Source: Kofleriaceae bacterium (GTDB lineage: Bacteria; Myxococcota_A; Polyangia; Haliangiales; Haliangiaceae). Taken from it: 64,000 bases of DNA. The stretch covers positions 19,815 to 83,814 of the forward strand of contig JAGPCO010000014.1 of NCBI GenBank assembly GCA_018058095.1, written 5' to 3'. Shown piece by piece: positions 30,404 through 40,203 of the stretch. Numbering within the stretch: the first letter of the stretch is position 1; the number at the start of each line of letters is the position of its first letter. A program made the position numbers and the translations under genes. Below the pieces are notes generated by a model, which saw nothing but the letters and a program-made list of their open reading frames with translations, made no database searches and was not told the DNA's origin.

Positions 30404-33181
30404 TCACGGCACCAGCTCGACCGCCGCCGCCGGGTCGAGCAGGTAGCCGTGCGGGCCGCTGTGCAGCAGGTCGCGCAGGCCGAGCCGGCGCAGGGTCGAC
30501 AGCGCGACGTGGACGCGGTTGATGGCGGCGTCGGCCCGCATGCGTTCGCCCGGCCAGCCGGCGGCGACCAGCTGGTCGAGCGACAGCGCCTCGCCCGGCG
30601 CGGCCACGCGTTGCTGGCCCAGCGCCAGCACGATCTGGCGCAGCGCGGCCCGGCGCCGCAGGTCGATCGGCGCGGCCAGGCCGGGGCCGTCGAGCGCGCC
30701 GGCCCCGCTGATGCGAACGACCGGGCCCCCGGCCGTGGTCGCGTCGGCGCGCGCCGACGGCGCGAGCAGCCGCTCGAACAGGTGCACGTCGTCGCCGAGC
30801 AGCGCGGCGGTGGTGGCGCCGGTCGGCGCGGGCGCCACGCCGGCGACGGCGGCGCGGACCAGCGCCACCACCGCGCCCACGCCCGGCTCGCGCGCACACG
30901 CCGTGGCCGCGTCGGTCGCCTCGGCCAGCGCCGCGCCCGCGCCGTCGGCGTCGCCCAGGTGGTGGCGCGCCACCGCCACCAGCGCGTGCAGCAGGGCGAG
31001 GTACCGCGGCGCCCCGACCGCGCGGATCTCGACCAGCGCCTGGGCGGCGACGATCAGCGCCTGCGTCGCCTCGCCGCGCTCGAGGTAGGCCCCGGCCAGG
31101 TAGTACAGCGCGCTGCCCTCGCGGTGGCGCTGGCCGAGGTCGCGGAACTCGCGCGCGGCCTCGGCGTGCAGGGCGATGGCCTCGCCGAGCTGGCCCTGCG
31201 CCTGGACCAGGATGCCCAGGCCCGAGCGGGCGGCGCCGACGAGCAGCGGCGCGCCCAGCTCGGTCGCCAGCGCGAGCGACTCGCGGAACGCGGCGTCGGC
31301 CCCGGCCCAGGCGCGCCGGAACAGGGCGATGACCCCGGCCTCGTAGGCCATCGCCGCCAGCCCGTCGCGGCGACGGCCGAGGGCGAACAGGGTCTGGGCC
31401 CGGGTCAACGCGATCGCCGCCTCGGCCAGCGCACCCTCGCGCCGGTGGGCGTGGGCCAGCCGGGCCCACACCTCGGCCAGCGCCGCCTGATCGTCAGCGT
31501 CGGCGCCGGGGCCGCGCGCGTCGAGCAGCGCCAGCGCGCCGGCCAGCGCGGCCTGGGCGGTGTCGGTCTGCCCGGCGATCTCCGTCAGCTCGGCCTGGCG
31601 GGCCAGGGCCAGCGCCCGGGTCCGCGCCGGCGCGGCCAGGGTCGCCACCTGCGCGAAGGCGGCGCCGGCCGCGGCCAGCTCACCCAGCTCGCGCAGCGCC
31701 GTGCCGTGGCCGAGCAGCAGCTCGGCGTGCAGCGCGACGTGGTCGCCGTCGGTCGTGGTCGCCCCGGCGACGCCCGAGGCGGGCGCCAGCAGCGGCGCGA
31801 GCAGCTCGAGGCGGGCCCGGTGCTGGCCCCGGTGCGCCAGGTCGCGGTCGAGCGCCAGCGCCAGCGTCGCCGCCGCGGGCCACGGCCCCGCACCTGGCGC
31901 GGATGTCCGCAGCGCCGCGGTCAGCGTCCGCAGCGCCGCGCCGAGGTTGGCGCGGTCGGCGCCGATCGCCGCCAGCGCCGCCTCGGGGTCGCGCGCCCAG
32001 CGCGCGCGGGCGTCGGCGGCGCGGCGCGTGAAGTGGGCGGCGTGGGCCTGGGCCAGCGCGGCCAGCTCGCCGCGGGTGCTGGCCTCCTCGTGCGCGAGCT
32101 GGCGCACCGTCTCGAGCACCGTGAAGCGGCCGCGCCAGGCGCCGGCGTTGACCGCGCGCAGGACCAGCCCGCTGTCGCCGAGCTGGCTCATCGCCAGCAC
32201 CGGGTCGAACCGCCCGCCGGCGACGGCGGCGATGGCGTCGACGTCGACGCCGCCGTGGAACACCGCCAGGGCCGAGAAGCCGCGCCGGCCCTCGTCGGGC
32301 AGCGCCGCCAGCGAGTCGTCCAGGGTGCGGCGGATCGAGGCGTGCCGGCCGCCGCCGCCCTGCGCCAGCAGCGCCAGCGGATCGTCGAGGCGGGCCAGGA
32401 TCTGCGCCGGCGTGAGGACCAGGCCACGCGCCGCCGCCAGCTCGATCGCCAGCGGGACGCCGCCCAGGCGCCGCACGATCTCGGCCACCTCGTCGAGCTG
32501 CGGGTCGCTCAGCGTCAACCCAGGGTGGCGCGCGCGCAGGCGGCGCATGAACAGCTGGCCGGCGTCGCTGGCGACGATCGCCGCCGGCGTGGCGCCCGGC
32601 GCCGGCACCGGCAGCGGCGCCAGCGGCCAGTGCTGGGCGGCGGCCACCGGCAGCGGCACGCGCGAGGTGGCGACCACGTGTAGCGCCGGCGCCGCGGCCA
32701 GCCACGCCGTCAGCGCGGCGCCAGCCTGGTCGACCACCTGCTCGAGGTTGTCGAACGCCAGCAGCAGGCGCGCGCGCCGGGCCAGGACCCGCCCGAGCGC
32801 GGCGACCGCGTCGGTCCCGGCGTGGCCACGCACGCCGAGCGCGGCGGCGGTGGTGGCGGCCAGGTCGGCCGCGCTGGTCACCTCGGTCGCGTCGATCAGC
32901 CAGGCGCCGCCGCCACCGTGAGCGGCGAAGGCGTCGGCCTGGTCGGCCACCAGCTGGGTCAGGACCCGGGTCTTGCCGAGGCCACCCGGCCCGGTGATCA
33001 CCACCAGGCGGGCGCCGTCGGCGAGCATGCGGCCGAGCTCGGCCCGCTCGTGGCCGCGCCCGACCAGCGGATCGACGCCGGCGGCGCTGCCGCCGCTCGC
33101 CGGGCTGGTGCTGGCGCCGCGCCCCGCGCTGGCGCGGGGGCTGCGCCGGCGGGTCGTGTCGCCCCGGGATCGTGGCGACAC
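30404..33181 (-). CDS. NB-ARC/TPR regulator with C-terminal winged-helix domain
   Basis: A 925-aa STAND-type signalling ATPase. After a basic N-terminus, VGRGHERAELGRML leads into Walker A VVITGPGGLGKTRVLTQL and Walker B LLLAFDNLEQV, followed by an NB-ARC region (GGVPLAIELAAARG). Residues 400-800 are Ala-rich TPR-like helices. The end (DLRRRAALRQIV through GPHGYLLDP) is an OmpR/SARP-type winged helix. AfsR/SARP proteins usually carry this domain at the N-terminus, so the order is reversed. It lies 15 bp downstream of the M16 peptidase gene and is probably co-transcribed with it. Confidence 0.82.
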   Translation of the reverse strand: MSPRSRGDTTRRRSPRASAGRGASTSPASGGSAAGVDPLVGRGHERAELGRMLADGARLVVITGPGGLGKTRVLTQLVADQADAFAAHGGGGAWLIDATEVTSAADLAATTAAALGVRGHAGTDAVAALGRVLARRARLLLAFDNLEQVVDQAGAALTAWLAAAPALHVVATSRVPLPVAAAQHWPLAPLPVPAPGATPAAIVASDAGQLFMRRLRARHPGLTLSDPQLDEVAEIVRRLGGVPLAIELAAARGLVLTPAQILARLDDPLALLAQGGGGRHASIRRTLDDSLAALPDEGRRGFSALAVFHGGVDVDAIAAVAGGRFDPVLAMSQLGDSGLVLRAVNAGAWRGRFTVLETVRQLAHEEASTRGELAALAQAHAAHFTRRAADARARWARDPEAALAAIGADRANLGAALRTLTAALRTSAPGAGPWPAAATLALALDRDLAHRGQHRARLELLAPLLAPASGVAGATTTDGDHVALHAELLLGHGTALRELGELAAAGAAFAQVATLAAPARTRALALARQAELTEIAGQTDTAQAALAGALALLDARGPGADADDQAALAEVWARLAHAHRREGALAEAAIALTRAQTLFALGRRRDGLAAMAYEAGVIALFRRAWAGADAAFRESLALATELGAPLLVGAARSGLGILVQAQGQLGEAIALHAEAAREFRDLGQRHREGSALYYLAGAYLERGEATQALIVAAQALVEIRAVGAPRYLALLHALVAVARHHLGDADGAGAALAEATDAATACAREPGVGAVVALVRAAVAGVAPAPTGATTAALLGDDVHLFERLLAPSARADATTAGGPVVRISGAGALDGPGLAAPIDLRRRAALRQIVLALGQQRVAAPGEALSLDQLVAAGWPGERMRADAAINRVHVALSTLRRLGLRDLLHSGPHGYLLDPAAAVELVP

Positions 33182-33195
33182 GACCGGGCCGCCTC

Positions 33196-35961
33196 CTACT
33201 TGTACTCGGGCTCGACGATCTTGACGTCGGTCAGGCCAGCGTCGGCGAACGCCTTGGTCAACGTCGCGCGGTCGGCCATGGTGACGATGACCTCGTTGGC
33301 GGGCGGCAGCTCGCTCGCCAGCAGCGCCTTGACCTGGGCCGGCGACACCGCGGCGATCTGCTGCAGCAGCGTGTTGTAGAAGTTGGTGTCGAGCCCGAAC
33401 GCGGCGATGAAGCCGAGCCGGCCCGCCACCTCGTACGAGACGGTCGACTCCCCGAGCAGGTCCTGCACCAGCTTGCGGCGGCCGCGCACGAACTCGACGT
33501 CGAAGTCGACGCCCTGGCGCAGCTCCTCGACGCCGGCCCGCATCGCCGCCATCGCCTCGCCGGCGCGGCTGGCGTCGACGGTGCCGCCCATGGAGTAAGC
33601 GGTCGGGCCGACCCGCGGCCCGCGGCCGGCGTAGGTGCCGTAGGTGGCGCCCAGCTTCTCGCGCACCGCCGCCATCTTGCGGTTGAGCATCTCGGCCAGC
33701 ACCTGGCGCGCCGCCTCCTGGCCGTCGATCCCGCCCGGCGCGGGGTAGCTGATGGTGACCGCCATCTGCGGCGCCTCCTTGCCGACGACGCCGACGTAGG
33801 CCGGCCCAGTCCGCTGGTACTGGGTCGGCGCGATCGCCGTGTCCTGGTGGCCCTTGCTCCAGCTGCCGAAGGTGTCGCGCACCAGCGACTCGGCGGCCTT
33901 GGCGTCGAAGTTGCCGGCGATCACCAGCGTCGCGTTGGCGGCCGAGTAGTGCTTGGCGCGGAAGGTGTTCAGCGCGTCGCGCCCGAGCTGGTCGACCGCA
34001 GCCGGGGTCAACACGCCGGTCAGCGTGTAGGGGTGCTCCGGCCCGTACAGGGCGACCAGGCGCTGCCGCTCGAACTCGAGCTGCTGCTGGGTCGACTGCA
34101 GCTTGGAGTCCTCGCGGAAGCGCTTCTGGAAGCGCTCGATCTGCTCCTGCTGGTACTCGCCCGCCTTGATGAACCGATCGAGCGCCTTGACCATGACGTC
34201 GAGGTAGATGTTGATGCCGCCGGTGTAGCAGGTGGTGCGGTCGGCGCTCGACTGACAGCCGACGTTGATGCCGGTGCGGTACATCGCCTCGGCGTCCATC
34301 GGCAGCGACAGGAAGTCGGCGGCCGCGCTGGCCAGGGCCGGGCTGGTCGGGACGTGGGCGTCGCCGACGCGGAACATGAGCTGGGCCGACACGATCGGCA
34401 TGCCGTTGTAGGGCAGCAGCGCGACCTGCATGCCGTTGCCGAGGGTGAAGCGCTGCGCGCTGGCCATGCCCTTGAGCTCGGCCGCCACCTTGAGCGGGCG
34501 CTTGGCCTCACGCGGATCGACCTCGGGGATCTCACGGCTGTCGTGCGACTTGGTCGCGAACTTCAGGTTGGACCGCTTGTCGCCCTTGATGCCCTCCTTG
34601 TTGGGCTTGAACACGGCGATCCGCGCCTTGCTCGGGTCGAGCGCGCGCTTGATGGCGCCGCCGATCGCCGCGCCGTCGAACTTGCCGATCTTGTCGAGCT
34701 CGTTGAACACGTACAGCTCGTTGGAGTCGAAGTCGAACTCCTTGTCGAACTGCACCTTCTCGGCGACCGTGAGCGTGCGCGAGTACAGCGACTCCAGGCT
34801 GCGGATGAGGTCGGCCTTGCCGCGGTTCTTCGACTCCTCGATCTGGGACCAGGTGCCCTGGTCGAAGCCACGGTGGGCCTGGCGGGCCGCCTTCCACACG
34901 AAGTCGAGCGCGTCGTCGAGCTTGCTCAGGCTCTTGAGCTCGATGAGGATGGCGAACACCGGCGCCTCTTGCCCACCCAGCACCTGCGGGTAGACGCCGT
35001 AGGCGAAGTCGTAGCGGGCGGCGGCCGAGGCGACGCGGGCGAAGGCCTGGCCGATGCCGAACTGGGCCGCCTCGCCCTCCTTGGTGTTGGCCGCCGGCAG
35101 GGCCCAGGCGACGCTGACGATGGGGCGCTCGATGTCGAGGTCGTAGGTCTTGCGGTCCTTGTTGACCCGGACCTCGGCCACCTTGGCGCGCGCGGCCGGC
35201 GTGCGTCGCTCGAGGTTGCCGAACCACTTCTGGATGCTCTTGCTGGCCTCCTCGACCGAGACCCCGCCGGCGATGATCAGGGTGGCCCGATCCGGCGTGT
35301 AGTACTTGTCCATGAACTCGCACACGTCCTTGAGCGTGATGTTCGACAGCTGCTGATCATCGCCGCCGATCATGCGCGCGTAGGCGTGGTTCTCCGGGTA
35401 GACCGAGGACAGCACCAGCTGTGGGATCTGGCCGTCGGCGGTGCCGGTGCGCTGGCGGATCTCGTTGCGGACCACCTCGCGCTCGCGCAGGAACTGCTCC
35501 TCCGGGATGGTCTGGCACCGGTAGAACAGGCGCATGGCGTCGATCTTGAGCAGCGCGTCGAGCTGCTCGACGCGGCCGGCCGCCTGGTAGTGGGTCGAGT
35601 CCCAGTTGGTGAAGGCGTTGACGTAGGTGGTCAGCTGGCCGAGGAAGGTCCACAGCGGCGGGCTGTCGGGCCCGTCGGGCCGCTGCTGGAACATCATGTG
35701 CTCGACCAGGTGGGCGATGCCGGCCTTGCCGGGCGGGTCCTCGCGCGAGCCGACGTCGTAGCGCACGTCGACCTCGATCATCTGCGTCGACGGGTCGGGC
35801 ATGATGACGAAGCGCAGGCCGTTCTTCTCGAGGCGGCCACGCTGCTCGGCGTGCTTGAAGGCGAACTTCGGCGTCGACGGCCCACACGCCGCCAGCGAGG
35901 CGGCGGCGGTGGTGGCGGCGAGCACGGCGACGGACACGAGGCGGAGAGGGGACCTGACCAT
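33196..35961 (-). CDS. M16 zinc metallopeptidase, lipoprotein
   Basis: A 921-aa two-lobe pitrilysin-type peptidase. Lipobox ASLAAC ends at Cys26. The inverted zinc motif HLVEH (His84, Glu87, His88) is followed about 75 residues on by the third ligand region EREVVRNEI. The second lobe (from about residue 480, LGNGMQVALLPYNGMPIV) lacks the zinc motif, as in many fused M16 proteins, and contributes to the closed chamber. It would degrade peptides in the periplasm. Start ATG 35961 begins the signal peptide; an ATG 18 codons upstream is less likely. Upstream of the NB-ARC regulator. Confidence 0.9.
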   Translation of the reverse strand: MVRSPLRLVSVAVLAATTAAASLAACGPSTPKFAFKHAEQRGRLEKNGLRFVIMPDPSTQMIEVDVRYDVGSREDPPGKAGIAHLVEHMMFQQRPDGPDSPPLWTFLGQLTTYVNAFTNWDSTHYQAAGRVEQLDALLKIDAMRLFYRCQTIPEEQFLREREVVRNEIRQRTGTADGQIPQLVLSSVYPENHAYARMIGGDDQQLSNITLKDVCEFMDKYYTPDRATLIIAGGVSVEEASKSIQKWFGNLERRTPAARAKVAEVRVNKDRKTYDLDIERPIVSVAWALPAANTKEGEAAQFGIGQAFARVASAAARYDFAYGVYPQVLGGQEAPVFAILIELKSLSKLDDALDFVWKAARQAHRGFDQGTWSQIEESKNRGKADLIRSLESLYSRTLTVAEKVQFDKEFDFDSNELYVFNELDKIGKFDGAAIGGAIKRALDPSKARIAVFKPNKEGIKGDKRSNLKFATKSHDSREIPEVDPREAKRPLKVAAELKGMASAQRFTLGNGMQVALLPYNGMPIVSAQLMFRVGDAHVPTSPALASAAADFLSLPMDAEAMYRTGINVGCQSSADRTTCYTGGINIYLDVMVKALDRFIKAGEYQQEQIERFQKRFREDSKLQSTQQQLEFERQRLVALYGPEHPYTLTGVLTPAAVDQLGRDALNTFRAKHYSAANATLVIAGNFDAKAAESLVRDTFGSWSKGHQDTAIAPTQYQRTGPAYVGVVGKEAPQMAVTISYPAPGGIDGQEAARQVLAEMLNRKMAAVREKLGATYGTYAGRGPRVGPTAYSMGGTVDASRAGEAMAAMRAGVEELRQGVDFDVEFVRGRRKLVQDLLGESTVSYEVAGRLGFIAAFGLDTNFYNTLLQQIAAVSPAQVKALLASELPPANEVIVTMADRATLTKAFADAGLTDVKIVEPEYK

Positions 35962-36146
35962 GCGCGGATCTTGGCCAGAACCCACCGGTTTGCAAGGGCC
36001 ACGTCGCCTGCCCACGCCTGACCGTCACCGACGAGGTGCGGCGCGCCCGCCGCACCGGCACCCCAGGGAATATCGAGGCGCGGCGCCAGGTTCCGCCCAG
36101 GCGGCGGCGCAGGATCGCGGCCGTGGCGTGATATGTTCGAGCGCCG

Positions 36147-37115
36147 ATGGCCCCCCTCACGCTGGCCCGGCCCGCGCTCCTCGTCGCCGCGCTGGCGACC
36201 ATCACGACCGGTGCGCCCCGGGTGGCCCGGGCCGCCCCCCCCGTCGACGACGCAGCGACCGCCGCCGCCGCCGACGCCGAGGCGGCGCGCGGCGAGGACG
36301 AGGCGCGCCGCAGCAACTACGCCGCCGCCATCGATCACTTCGTCGCCGCCGACCGCCTGCGGCCGCGGGCCCGCCACGCCTGCCTGATCGGCCTGGCCTA
36401 CCTGCGACGCAGCATGTGGTCGCACGCCGAGGTGTTCCTCGACCGCTGCCGCCGCCGCGCCAGCGCCGCCGATCCGCTGCCGGAGTGGATGCCGGCCGCC
36501 GAGGAGCAGCTGGCGACCCAGCTGGCGACGGCCCCGGTCACCGCGCTGACGGTGCGGGTCCTGCCGGCCGGCGTCGACGCCCGCGTCCGCATCGAGCTGT
36601 TCGGGGCCGACCAGCAGTTCGATCCGCGCGTGTTCTACCTGCCGGCCGGCGGGCACCGCATCACCGTCGAGGCGCCCGGGTTCGCCAGCGCGACCGAGAC
36701 GGTCGAGCTGTTCGGCAAGGGCCAGCAGGAGGTGGAGGTCACGCTGGTGCCGATCGCCCCCGCGTCGGCGCCGATCACGCTCGCGCCGGCGCCCGCGCGC
36801 TCGCGCCTGGCCCGCCCGCTGCTGTACGGCGGCGGGGCGGCGCTGGTGCTGGGCGGCGTGCTGCACGGCCTGGCCTTCCAGGCCCGCGGCCGGCTGGCCG
36901 ACGCCACCACCGAGGCCGAGTACGACGAGCACGAGGGTCGGTTCGACCTGACCCGGGCCGGGGCCATCGGCCTGTACGCGCTGGCGGCTGGCGCGATCAC
37001 CGCCGGCCTGGTGCTCGAGCTGCGCGGCGGGTCGGAGCGGCGCGAGGCCGGCCTGGCCGTCGGCGCGGTCCCGCTCCCCGGCGGTGGCCTGGTGTCGGTG
37101 GCGCTGGCGCGATGA
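36147..37115 (+). CDS. PEGA-like TPR protein with two C-terminal membrane helices
   Basis: A 322-aa exported protein with signal peptide (cleaved near ARAAPP). Residues 45-130 form a TPR-like unit (RSNYAAAIDHFVAADRLRP). Next is a PEGA-like beta domain (FYLPAGGHRITVEAPGFAS), then two hydrophobic helices (LLYGGGAALVLGGVLHGLAF and LYALAAGAITAGLVLEL). This architecture often accompanies Ser/Thr kinases in myxobacteria. Its TGA overlaps the ATG of the kinase gene by four bases, so the two are translationally coupled and probably act together. Confidence 0.77.
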   Translation: MAPLTLARPALLVAALATITTGAPRVARAAPPVDDAATAAAADAEAARGEDEARRSNYAAAIDHFVAADRLRPRARHACLIGLAYLRRSMWSHAEVFLDRCRRRASAADPLPEWMPAAEEQLATQLATAPVTALTVRVLPAGVDARVRIELFGADQQFDPRVFYLPAGGHRITVEAPGFASATETVELFGKGQQEVEVTLVPIAPASAPITLAPAPARSRLARPLLYGGGAALVLGGVLHGLAFQARGRLADATTEAEYDEHEGRFDLTRAGAIGLYALAAGAITAGLVLELRGGSERREAGLAVGAVPLPGGGLVSVALAR

Positions 37116-38770
37116 CCGATCCGGCGCACGCGCACGAGCGCTACTGCCCGACCTGCGAGCAGTCGTTCCCGGCCGGGGAGCGCTGCCCGACCGACGGCAC
37201 CCAGCTGGTCGTGCTCGGGTCCGGGCCCGACCCGCTGCTCGGCCGCGACCTCGAAGGCCGCTACACCATCTCGGCCCGGCTCGGCGCCGGCGGCATGGGC
37301 ACCGTGTACCGCGGCCTGCAGCACTCGGTCGGGCGCGACGTGGCGATCAAGGTCGTCAGCCCCGGCCTGGTCAGCGACCCGATGGTGATCAAGCGCTTCC
37401 TGCGCGAGGCCAAGCTGGCCAGCCGCCTGTCGCACCCCAACGCGGTGTCCATCCTCGACTTCGGCCAGACCCGCGACGGCCTGTTCTTCCTGGTCATGGA
37501 GCTGCTGGTCGGGCGCACGCTCGACCGCCTGCTGCGCGACGAGATCCGGCTGGCGCCGCCGCGGCTGGTCACCCTGGCCGGGCAGATCTGCGACGCGCTC
37601 GACGGCGCGCACCGGCACGGCGTGGTCCACCGCGACCTCAAGCCGTCCAACATCATGGTGCTGCGCGGCGCCGGCGACCGCGAGCTGATCAAGGTGCTCG
37701 ACTTCGGCCTGGCCAAGTCGCTGTCGGTCGAGAACACGTCGACGACGATGACCGCCAGCGGCGCGCTGCTCGGCACGCCGGCGTTCATGTCGCCCGAGGC
37801 CGCGCTCGGCACCGACGCCGGGCCGGCGGCCGACCTGTACTCGCTCGGCTGCGTGCTGTACGCGGCGGCGTCGGGCCGGCTGCCGTTCGAGCACACCACC
37901 ATCCACGAGCTGATCGCGGCCCACGCCGTCGAGCCGCCGCCGCCGGTGGTCGGGGTGCCGCCGGCGCTGGGCGCGGTGATCATGCGCCTGCTGGCCAAGG
38001 ACCCGGCCGATCGCTACGCCTCGGCGGCCGAGACCCGGCACGCCCTCGAGGCCGCGCTGGCCCGGCACGACAGCACGCCGGCCGTGGACGTCACCTTGCC
38101 GCCGACCGCGAGCGCCGAGCGTATGGCGGCGGCGACGCTGGCGACCGGGCCGGGCCTGGCGCTGGCGGCGACGATCACCCCGGCCACGCCGGTGATGCCG
38201 GCGGCGAGCGCGGCGAGCGCGGCGAGCGCGGCGAGCGCGGCGCCGGAGTCGAGCGCGGCACCGGCGGCGGCCGCGGTGAGCGCGGTGGCGACGGTCGTGC
38301 CAGCGCGGGCGCGGCGCGGGCGCTGGCCGCTGCTCCTCGGTGGCGTGGCCGTGCTGGCCGGCGCGGCGGTGGCCTTGCGTGGCCTCGCTCGCGACCCTGC
38401 CGCCGTCGATCCATCGGCGCCGTCGACCTCGCCGCCCGCGCTGGTGTCGCCCGCCGACGCGACGCAGGCGCCCGGCGCCGACCCGCTCGACGGCGGCGCA
38501 GCGGCGCCGGTGATGGCGCTGATCGATGGCGGCGATGATCGACCGGCGTCACCAGTCGACGCGGCGCCGCCCCGGCCCGACGCGGCGGTGCGCGCGGGTG
38601 ATCGCCCTCGGCCCGATGCGGCGGTGCGTGCGGGTGATCGCCCTCGCCCCGACGCCGGCGCGCCTCGCCCCGACGCGGCCGCGCCGCTGGCCGCGCCGCC
38701 GCCCGACGCGGCCGCGCCTCGCCGCCCCGACGCTCGCCCTCCTGCTCCCGGTGAAGACACGCCGTTCTGA
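37112..38770 (+). CDS. Transmembrane Ser/Thr protein kinase with zinc ribbon
   Basis: A 552-aa Hanks-type kinase. The N-terminus has a zinc-ribbon-like pair (CPTC and RCPTDGTQL). The kinase domain follows: LGAGGMGTVYRG glycine loop, VAIKVV lysine, HRDLKPSN catalytic loop, DFGLAKS, and GTPAFMSPEA. A low-complexity Ala/Ser linker leads to one membrane helix (LLLGGVAVLAGAAVALRGLA) and a Pro/Asp/Ala/Arg external tail with an exact 12-residue repeat (PDAAVRAGDRPR). It likely senses an envelope signal; coupled to the PEGA-like gene. Confidence 0.92.
   Translation: MTDPAHAHERYCPTCEQSFPAGERCPTDGTQLVVLGSGPDPLLGRDLEGRYTISARLGAGGMGTVYRGLQHSVGRDVAIKVVSPGLVSDPMVIKRFLREAKLASRLSHPNAVSILDFGQTRDGLFFLVMELLVGRTLDRLLRDEIRLAPPRLVTLAGQICDALDGAHRHGVVHRDLKPSNIMVLRGAGDRELIKVLDFGLAKSLSVENTSTTMTASGALLGTPAFMSPEAALGTDAGPAADLYSLGCVLYAAASGRLPFEHTTIHELIAAHAVEPPPPVVGVPPALGAVIMRLLAKDPADRYASAAETRHALEAALARHDSTPAVDVTLPPTASAERMAAATLATGPGLALAATITPATPVMPAASAASAASAASAAPESSAAPAAAAVSAVATVVPARARRGRWPLLLGGVAVLAGAAVALRGLARDPAAVDPSAPSTSPPALVSPADATQAPGADPLDGGAAAPVMALIDGGDDRPASPVDAAPPRPDAAVRAGDRPRPDAAVRAGDRPRPDAGAPRPDAAAPLAAPPPDAAAPRRPDARPPAPGEDTPF
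38576..38652 (+). repeat. 36-bp tandem repeat in the kinase tail
   Basis: CCCGA-starting units at 38576 and 38612, with a third start at 38648, encode the repeated PDAAVRAGDRPR. The two copies are nearly identical at DNA level, pointing to a recent in-frame duplication. Nearby (about 38200-38240) a nine-base repeat encodes AAS triplets. Confidence 0.7.
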
Positions 38771-38781
38771 GGACGCTCGCC

Positions 38782-40164
38782 ATGACCACCACCCGCACCC
38801 CTCGCTCGTCGCCGTCGCTCGTGTCGACCTCGCTGCTCGCGTCCGCGCTGACGCTCGGCGTCGGCTGCCTGAGCAAGCCCGACCGCCCACTCGTGCAGGA
38901 CGGCGGCGGCATCGACGCGGCCGGGCCGGGCCCCGACGCCAACCCCTGCCCGGGCGGAGGCACCCCCTTCGCGGCCGACCTCGTGCTCCGGCGCAACCAG
39001 GCGCTGGGTGACCTCGGCGGCGATGGTCGCGACGACGTGGTGCTGTGGGGCCGAGGCAACAGCGGCTCCGGCCGCGGGGTCGCGGTGGTCGTCCCCGGTT
39101 CGCAGATGGATCTGTCGTGTGCGCCGATCCAGCTCGAGTTCCCAGCCGACGTCGAGCCGCTCGACGTCCGCATCGTCAACCTCAACCTGGCCGGCCCGCC
39201 CGACCTGGTGATGTTCGGGCGCGACACCAGCCCGAGCCCGGTCGCGTATCGGGTCATCGCGTACCTCGACCTCGACCTGAGCAGCCCGGGCACCCCGGTC
39301 ACCACGCAGATCCCGCTCGCGTTCTTCCCGTCCCAGCTCGGCGGGGTCCTGACCAACCCCTTGCCGGTGGTGGTCACCACCTGGTCCTCCAGCACCTACG
39401 CCGAGCTGGTCATCGGCGGCCTCGATGCCGCCTATGGGCGGATCCCGTTCGAGCTGGCGGAGGGCACCTTCGGCGCCATCGCCGCGCGTGACCTGACCGA
39501 GGGCGCCGGGGGGATCTCCAACGTGCAGGACCTGACCGGGATGTCGACCGGCAACCCCAAGCTCCTGGTGGCGACGACCCAGTCGACCGTGTACCGGATG
39601 CGCGGCAGCGCCGACGGCGCGATCCTGGCCGCGGTGAGCCCGGGCAGCGTGGACCTGACCCAGCAGGATCGCCGGTCGGTGCGCTGGCTGCGCGAGCCGG
39701 TCGGCGCCGACCTCAACCTCGGCATCACCGCGGCCGGGACCGTCGCGCTCGATGGCTTCGACCTCATCATCGTGCCCGACGCCGCCGGCATGGCGCCGTC
39801 GGTGGTGCACGCGAGCGACCCGAGCCTGAGCGGGTACACCGTGCGCGACTACGCGCTCGGCCACGTCGACGCCGACAACCAGGTCGACGCCATCCTGGTG
39901 GTGCAGAGCCTGACCACCGTCGAGCTGCGGGTCTACCTCGACGTGCCGATGAGCGGGACGCCGTTGCTCACGCCGCTGAAAACCGTGGTCGGCCAGAGCC
40001 CGTCGATCGTGGCGGTGGGCGACTTCGACGGCGCCACCACCAGCCCCGACACGATCCGCCTGTTCAGCACCACGCCGGGTATGGCGGCCCCCGCCTGCTA
40101 CCACGTGCTGCCAGACGCGGCGGGGTCGTGCCTGGTCACCTGCGGCGTCACCACCTGCCCGTGA
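38782..40164 (+). CDS. Lipoprotein with FG-GAP/VCBS-like repeats
   Basis: A 460-aa lipoprotein (lipobox LGVGC). After an Asp/Gly/Pro-rich linker, the mature domain contains FG-GAP-like strands such as ALGDLGGDGRDDVVLWGRG, GHVDADNQVDAILVV and VAVGDFDGATTSPDTI, suggesting a beta-propeller with Asp-rich calcium loops. A C-terminal Cys-rich end (CYHVLPDAAGSC, CGVTTCP) may be disulfide-bonded. It begins 11 bp after the kinase gene, so it could share its transcript. Ligand unknown. Confidence 0.72.
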   Translation: MTTTRTPRSSPSLVSTSLLASALTLGVGCLSKPDRPLVQDGGGIDAAGPGPDANPCPGGGTPFAADLVLRRNQALGDLGGDGRDDVVLWGRGNSGSGRGVAVVVPGSQMDLSCAPIQLEFPADVEPLDVRIVNLNLAGPPDLVMFGRDTSPSPVAYRVIAYLDLDLSSPGTPVTTQIPLAFFPSQLGGVLTNPLPVVVTTWSSSTYAELVIGGLDAAYGRIPFELAEGTFGAIAARDLTEGAGGISNVQDLTGMSTGNPKLLVATTQSTVYRMRGSADGAILAAVSPGSVDLTQQDRRSVRWLREPVGADLNLGITAAGTVALDGFDLIIVPDAAGMAPSVVHASDPSLSGYTVRDYALGHVDADNQVDAILVVQSLTTVELRVYLDVPMSGTPLLTPLKTVVGQSPSIVAVGDFDGATTSPDTIRLFSTTPGMAAPACYHVLPDAAGSCLVTCGVTTCP

Positions 40165-40203
40165 CCGCGCCGCGCGCGCGTGCTCGTGGCAGACTGCGCG
40201 GCC

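Noticed and set aside
33172..36021. 949-codon open frame antisense to the M16 peptidase gene
   Set aside because: Complement of a real gene with complete motifs; its own product is low-complexity.
38200..38240. Nine-base Ala-Ser repeats in the kinase as a functional element
   Set aside because: Simple low-complexity linker between kinase and membrane helix; common in GC-rich genes.
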